From positions 120,091,438 to 120,137,485 of the forward strand of contig JBOZIK010000001.1 of NCBI GenBank assembly GCA_051453625.1: DNA of 46,048 nucleotides, in the 5' to 3' direction. The position numbers and the translations under genes are program-made. Positions 43,502 to 46,048 of this stretch are shown one piece after another (the first letter of the stretch is position 1; each line of letters starts with the position of its first letter). The stretch is from Welwitschia mirabilis (Eukaryota > Gnetophyta > Gnetopsida > Welwitschiales). The notes under the pieces were generated by a model. That model did not search any database. It saw nothing but the letters and a program-made list of their open reading frames with translations, and was not told where the DNA came from.

Positions 43502-43990
43502 ATAGATCAACCATAAATTTTTATTGATCCTCATAAAACTAATCATATATATAGATTTAAGAAAGCCATGTATGGATTAAAACAAATTACAAGAGCTTGG
43601 TATGAGAAGCTAGCCACTTTTTTAAATGAAAATGGATACATTTGTGGAACTATAGATAAAATGTTATTTATAAAGAACTTGATAAAGGATTTCATTATTA
43701 TACAAATTTATGTAGATGGTATTATATTTGGTGCCTCAAATGAAAAATTATCAAAATAATTTACAACTATTATGATAATTCGTTTTGAAATGAGTATGCT
43801 TGGTAAAGTAAAAATGTTCCTTGGACTCTATATCAAGCAATCAAAAGATGGGATATTTATTTATCAATTCAAATATGCAAGAGATTTAATTAAATGATTT
43901 AGATTAGGAAATGCAAAAAAGACTAACACTCCTATGTCTACATCATGTAAAGTGAGTTTGAATGAAAATGGTAAACCAGTGGATTAAAGA
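43502..43990 (+). pseudogene. Element J reverse transcriptase remnant (active site YVDG)
   Basis: The reading starts at the gap with DPHKTNHIYRFKKAMYGLKQ and ITRAWYEKLATFLNENGY, unmistakable copia RT. The frame 43568-43759 is open and includes FIIIQIYVDGIIFGASNEKL: at 43709-43720 the YVDD box reads YVDG, the second Asp changed to Gly. RFEMSMLGKVKMFLGLYIKQ follows after a stop (from about 43780), then FIYQFKYARDLIK. The thumb and connection continue with stops. Confidence 0.9.
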
Positions 43991-44600
43991 CGTTACAAGT
44001 ATGATTGGTAGTTTACTATATTTAATTGCAAGTAGACCAAACATTATGTTTAGTGTTAAAGTATGTGCAAGGTATCAATCCTAACCAAATGAATTCACAT
44101 AAAGAATCATCATGTACTTAAAAGGCACATGTGATTATATCTTATGGTATCCTATAGGGACATCCTTCAAGCTTGTTGGTTTAGTAATGTAGATTGGGAT
44201 GGTTGAAAATACGATAAAAAGAGCACAAGTAAAAATTATTGAAAAAGTAAGAAAAAATAACTCCATATCTCTCTCAACTGCAAAAGCAAAATATATTGCA
44301 GTAGGTAGTTGTTATACTCATCTTTTGTGGATGAAAGAGATGCTAAAGGACTTTAGTATTAATTTTGAATAAGTTCATGTCTTTTGTAATAACACCATTG
44401 CTATAAACATATTGTAAAATTCTATTCAGCACTCAAGAATTAAACATTTGAACTAATGCATCATTTTATAAGAGATCAAGTAGAAAAAGGAAACATTTCT
44501 ATGAACTTTGTGAGTACAGACCAATAGCTAGTGAATATTTTTACTAAACCCATGAATTTTGATACTTTTCTTCATCTCAGAAATTAACTAGGAATTATCT
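43991..44600 (+). pseudogene. Element J RNase H remnant
   Basis: Decayed copia RNase H in changing frames: DWDG with KSTSKNY-like fragments near 44190-44240; SLNCKSKIYCSR at about 44275-44305 in the position of the Glu-bearing segment; then MHHFIRDQVEKGNISMNFVS, TDQ, a stop, LVNIFTKPMNFDTFLHLRN at 44455-44585, the well-kept copia pol C-terminus. The IFTKP motif is diagnostic. Pol ends at about 44600. Confidence 0.8.
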
Positions 44601-45666
44601 CATCATCTAATGGCTGATTGTAGAATAGTTGACTAGATCATTAATTTGGTCTACTGACCACATTTGATCAACTAGACTAAAATCCTAGTTATCTAAATNN
44701 NNNNNNNNNNNNNNNNNNNNNNNNNNNNNNNNNNNNNNNNNNNNNNNNNNNNNNNNNNNNNNNNNNNNNNNNNNNNNNNNNNNNNNNNNNNNNNNNNNNN
44801 NNNNNNNNNNNNNNNNNNNNNNNNNNNNNNNNNNNNNNNNNNNNNNNNNNNNNNNNNNNNNNNNNNNNNNNNNNNNNNNNNNNNNNNNNNNNNNNNNNNN
44901 NNNNNNNNNNNNNNNNNNNNNNNNNNNNNNNNNNNNNNNNNNNNNNNNNNNNNNNNNNNNNNNNNNNNNNNNNNNNNNNNNNNNNNNNNNNNNNNNNNNN
45001 NNNNNNNNNNNNNNNNNNNNNNNNNNNNNNNNNNNNNNNNNNNNNNNNNNNNNNNNNNNNNNNNNNNNNNNNNNNNNNNNNNNNNNNNNNNNNNNNNNNN
45101 NNNNNNNNNNNNNNNNNNNNNNNNNNNNNNNNNNNNNNNNNNNNNNNNNNNNNNNNNNNNNNNNNNNNNNNNNNNNNNNNNNNNNNNNNNNNNNNNNNNN
45201 NNNNNNNNNNNNNNNNNNNNNNNNNNNNNNNNNNNNNNNNNNNNNNNNNNNNNNNNNNNNNNNNNNNNNNNNNNNNNNNNNNNNNNNNNNNNNNNNNNNN
45301 NNNNNNNNNNNNNNNNNNNNNNNNNNNNNNNNNNNNNNNNNNNNNNNNNNNNNNNNNNNNNNNNNNNNNNNNNNNNNNNNNNNNNNNNNNNNNNNNNNNN
45401 NNNNNNNNNNNNNNNNNNNNNNNNNNNNNNNNNNNNNNNNNNNNNNNNNNNNNNNNNNNNNNNNNNNNNNNNNNNNNNNNNNNNNNNNNNNNNNNNNNNN
45501 NNNNNNNNNNNNNNNNNNNNNNNNNNNNNNNNNNNNNNNNNNNNNNNNNNNNNNNNNNNNNNNNNNNNNNNNNNNNNNNNNNNNNNNNNNNNNNNNNNNN
45601 NNNNNNNNNNNNNNNNNNNNNNNNNNNNNNNNNNNNNNNNNNNNNNNNNNNNNNNNCATCAATGTC
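44600..45666 (+). other. Element J region between pol and polypurine tract (mostly gap)
   Basis: About 1 kb separates the end of RNase H from the 3' LTR, of which 958 bases are N (44699-45656). The visible 100 bases after pol contain GATCAACTAGAC- and GTTGACTAGATC-like motifs related to the LTR repeat units. The gap may hold an extra reading frame, a spacer or repeat units; nothing can be said from the sequence. Confidence 0.5.
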
Positions 45667-45678
45667 AAAGGGGAAGAT
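45667..45678 (+). other. Polypurine tract of element J
   Basis: AAAGGGGAAGAT lies directly before the LTR start TGTTAGATTATG at 45679. Confidence 0.8.
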
Positions 45679-46048
45679 TGTTAGATTATGTTTTCTCAAT
45701 TGATGTCAAACTAATGTTTTATGTGTAGTAAATTTTGTGTATCTTATGTAGAAAATACTAACCACTTGCAGGTTAGATGCTAAAGCCATGAATGTCAAAA
45801 TCTGATCACTAAGAAACTTGTCAGCTTTACTTGCCCTCTTAAGGAGTCGACTAGACTTTTAAAAAGTTGACTACACCTAGAGCAAACTCTCATAATTGAA
45901 CTGAATTTAGAGGAATTGACCAGATTTCTAAGAGATCGACTGAAATTGTGGTCTTGAGAGTTAGTACCCTTAGATCAAATGGTAAGGGGTTGATCAGATC
46001 TATGATTGGGTCAACTGAATTTGTGGACCTGAGAATAGTATCCCTGAA
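45679..46048 (+). repeat. Element J 3' LTR, first 370 bases
   Basis: Begins TGTTAGATTATGTTTTCTC and matches 39702 onward, including AACCACTTGCAGGTTAGATGC (quoted in part) and the GGTCAACTGAATT/GTCGACTAGAC-type repeat motifs. It is cut by the end of the window. Its CG sites are better kept than in the 5' copies. Confidence 0.85.

Larger units (their letters stand above)
39702..46048 (+). mobile_element. Element J: decayed Ty1/copia retrotransposon, nearly complete
   Basis: 5' LTR (from 39702), gag, protease, pre-integrase, integrase, RT, RNase H, polypurine tract (45667-45678) and the first 370 bases of the 3' LTR (45679-46048). It sits inside the RT of element I, a related copia element. All domains have stops, and catalytic residues are lost in integrase and RT. 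Two large gaps (527 and 958 N) hide the linker with the first half of RT, and most of the region after RNase H. No primer binding site was found. Confidence 0.85.

Noticed and set aside
42789-43546. Long open frames on both strands over 42789-43546
   Set aside because: They are open only because they cross the 527-N gap. The only real coding part is the integrase tail at 42789-42974.
44685-45699. Two ~330-codon minus-strand frames
   Set aside because: They consist almost wholly of N from the 958-N gap.
1-46048. CRISPR arrays, operons, Shine-Dalgarno sites or phage-like modules
   Set aside because: Nothing of the kind is seen; the window is plant-type retrotransposon sequence and the short repeats present are LTR-internal.

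Overview
This window looks like intergenic, repeat-packed nuclear DNA from a seed plant. It is very A+T-rich, has no recognisable host gene, and is almost wholly built from old, inactivated LTR retrotransposons of the plant Ty3/gypsy and Ty1/copia types, with initiator-Met-tRNA-type primer binding sites, LTR TATA boxes and tRNA-derived SINE-like pieces. A large, slowly purged plant genome fits; the species cannot be named. The sequence is a gapped short-contig scaffold with thirteen N runs, eight of exactly 100 N. At six of those eight, sequence on one side recurs on the other or in a related copy elsewhere, so part of the apparent duplication is probably an assembly effect.

Layout. 1-9868: element A, a minus-strand chromovirus-like Ty3/gypsy element with gag, protease, RT, RNase H and integrase remnants between a truncated 3' LTR (1-1252) and a very long 5' LTR (about 5604-9868, 4.27 kb) that carries three tRNA-like SINE pieces. 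9869-11157: element B, the 5' leader, primer site and 5' LTR of a second minus-strand element. 11158-14126: element C, a minus-strand Ty1/copia element cut off inside its integrase by B, with a small plus-strand LTR (D1) inserted in its gag. 14127-17390: the 5' LTR end of C, then sequence I cannot assign. 17400-19743: element E, another minus-strand copia element ending after its pre-integrase domain, with its 5' LTR from 19746 upward. 22616-23018: repeat F, linked to a tRNA-like sequence. 23619-24708: D2, a fairly CG-rich 1.09 kb LTR. 26400-27300: copia fragment G (minus). 27360-28100: a pyrimidine-rich tract with a 51-bp tandem repeat. 28400-35780: element H, a plus-strand Ty3/gypsy element in the order protease, extra RNase H-like domain, RT, RNase H, integrase. 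36210-36640: second copy of repeat F. 37370-39701: copia fragment I (plus), broken inside RT by element J. 39702-46048: element J, a plus-strand Ty1/copia element with 5' LTR, gag, protease, integrase, RT, RNase H and the start of its 3' LTR.

No element here can encode a working set of enzymes. The three readable RT active sites are mutated (FINN in A, YLND in H, YVDG in J), the integrases have lost catalytic acids, and stops interrupt every domain, many explained by C-to-T or G-to-A changes as expected of long-methylated DNA. I found no convincing new biological system. The best leads are the nesting order, the H domain order, the repeat arrays inside LTRs, the TGAC cluster in D2, and the assembly anomalies.
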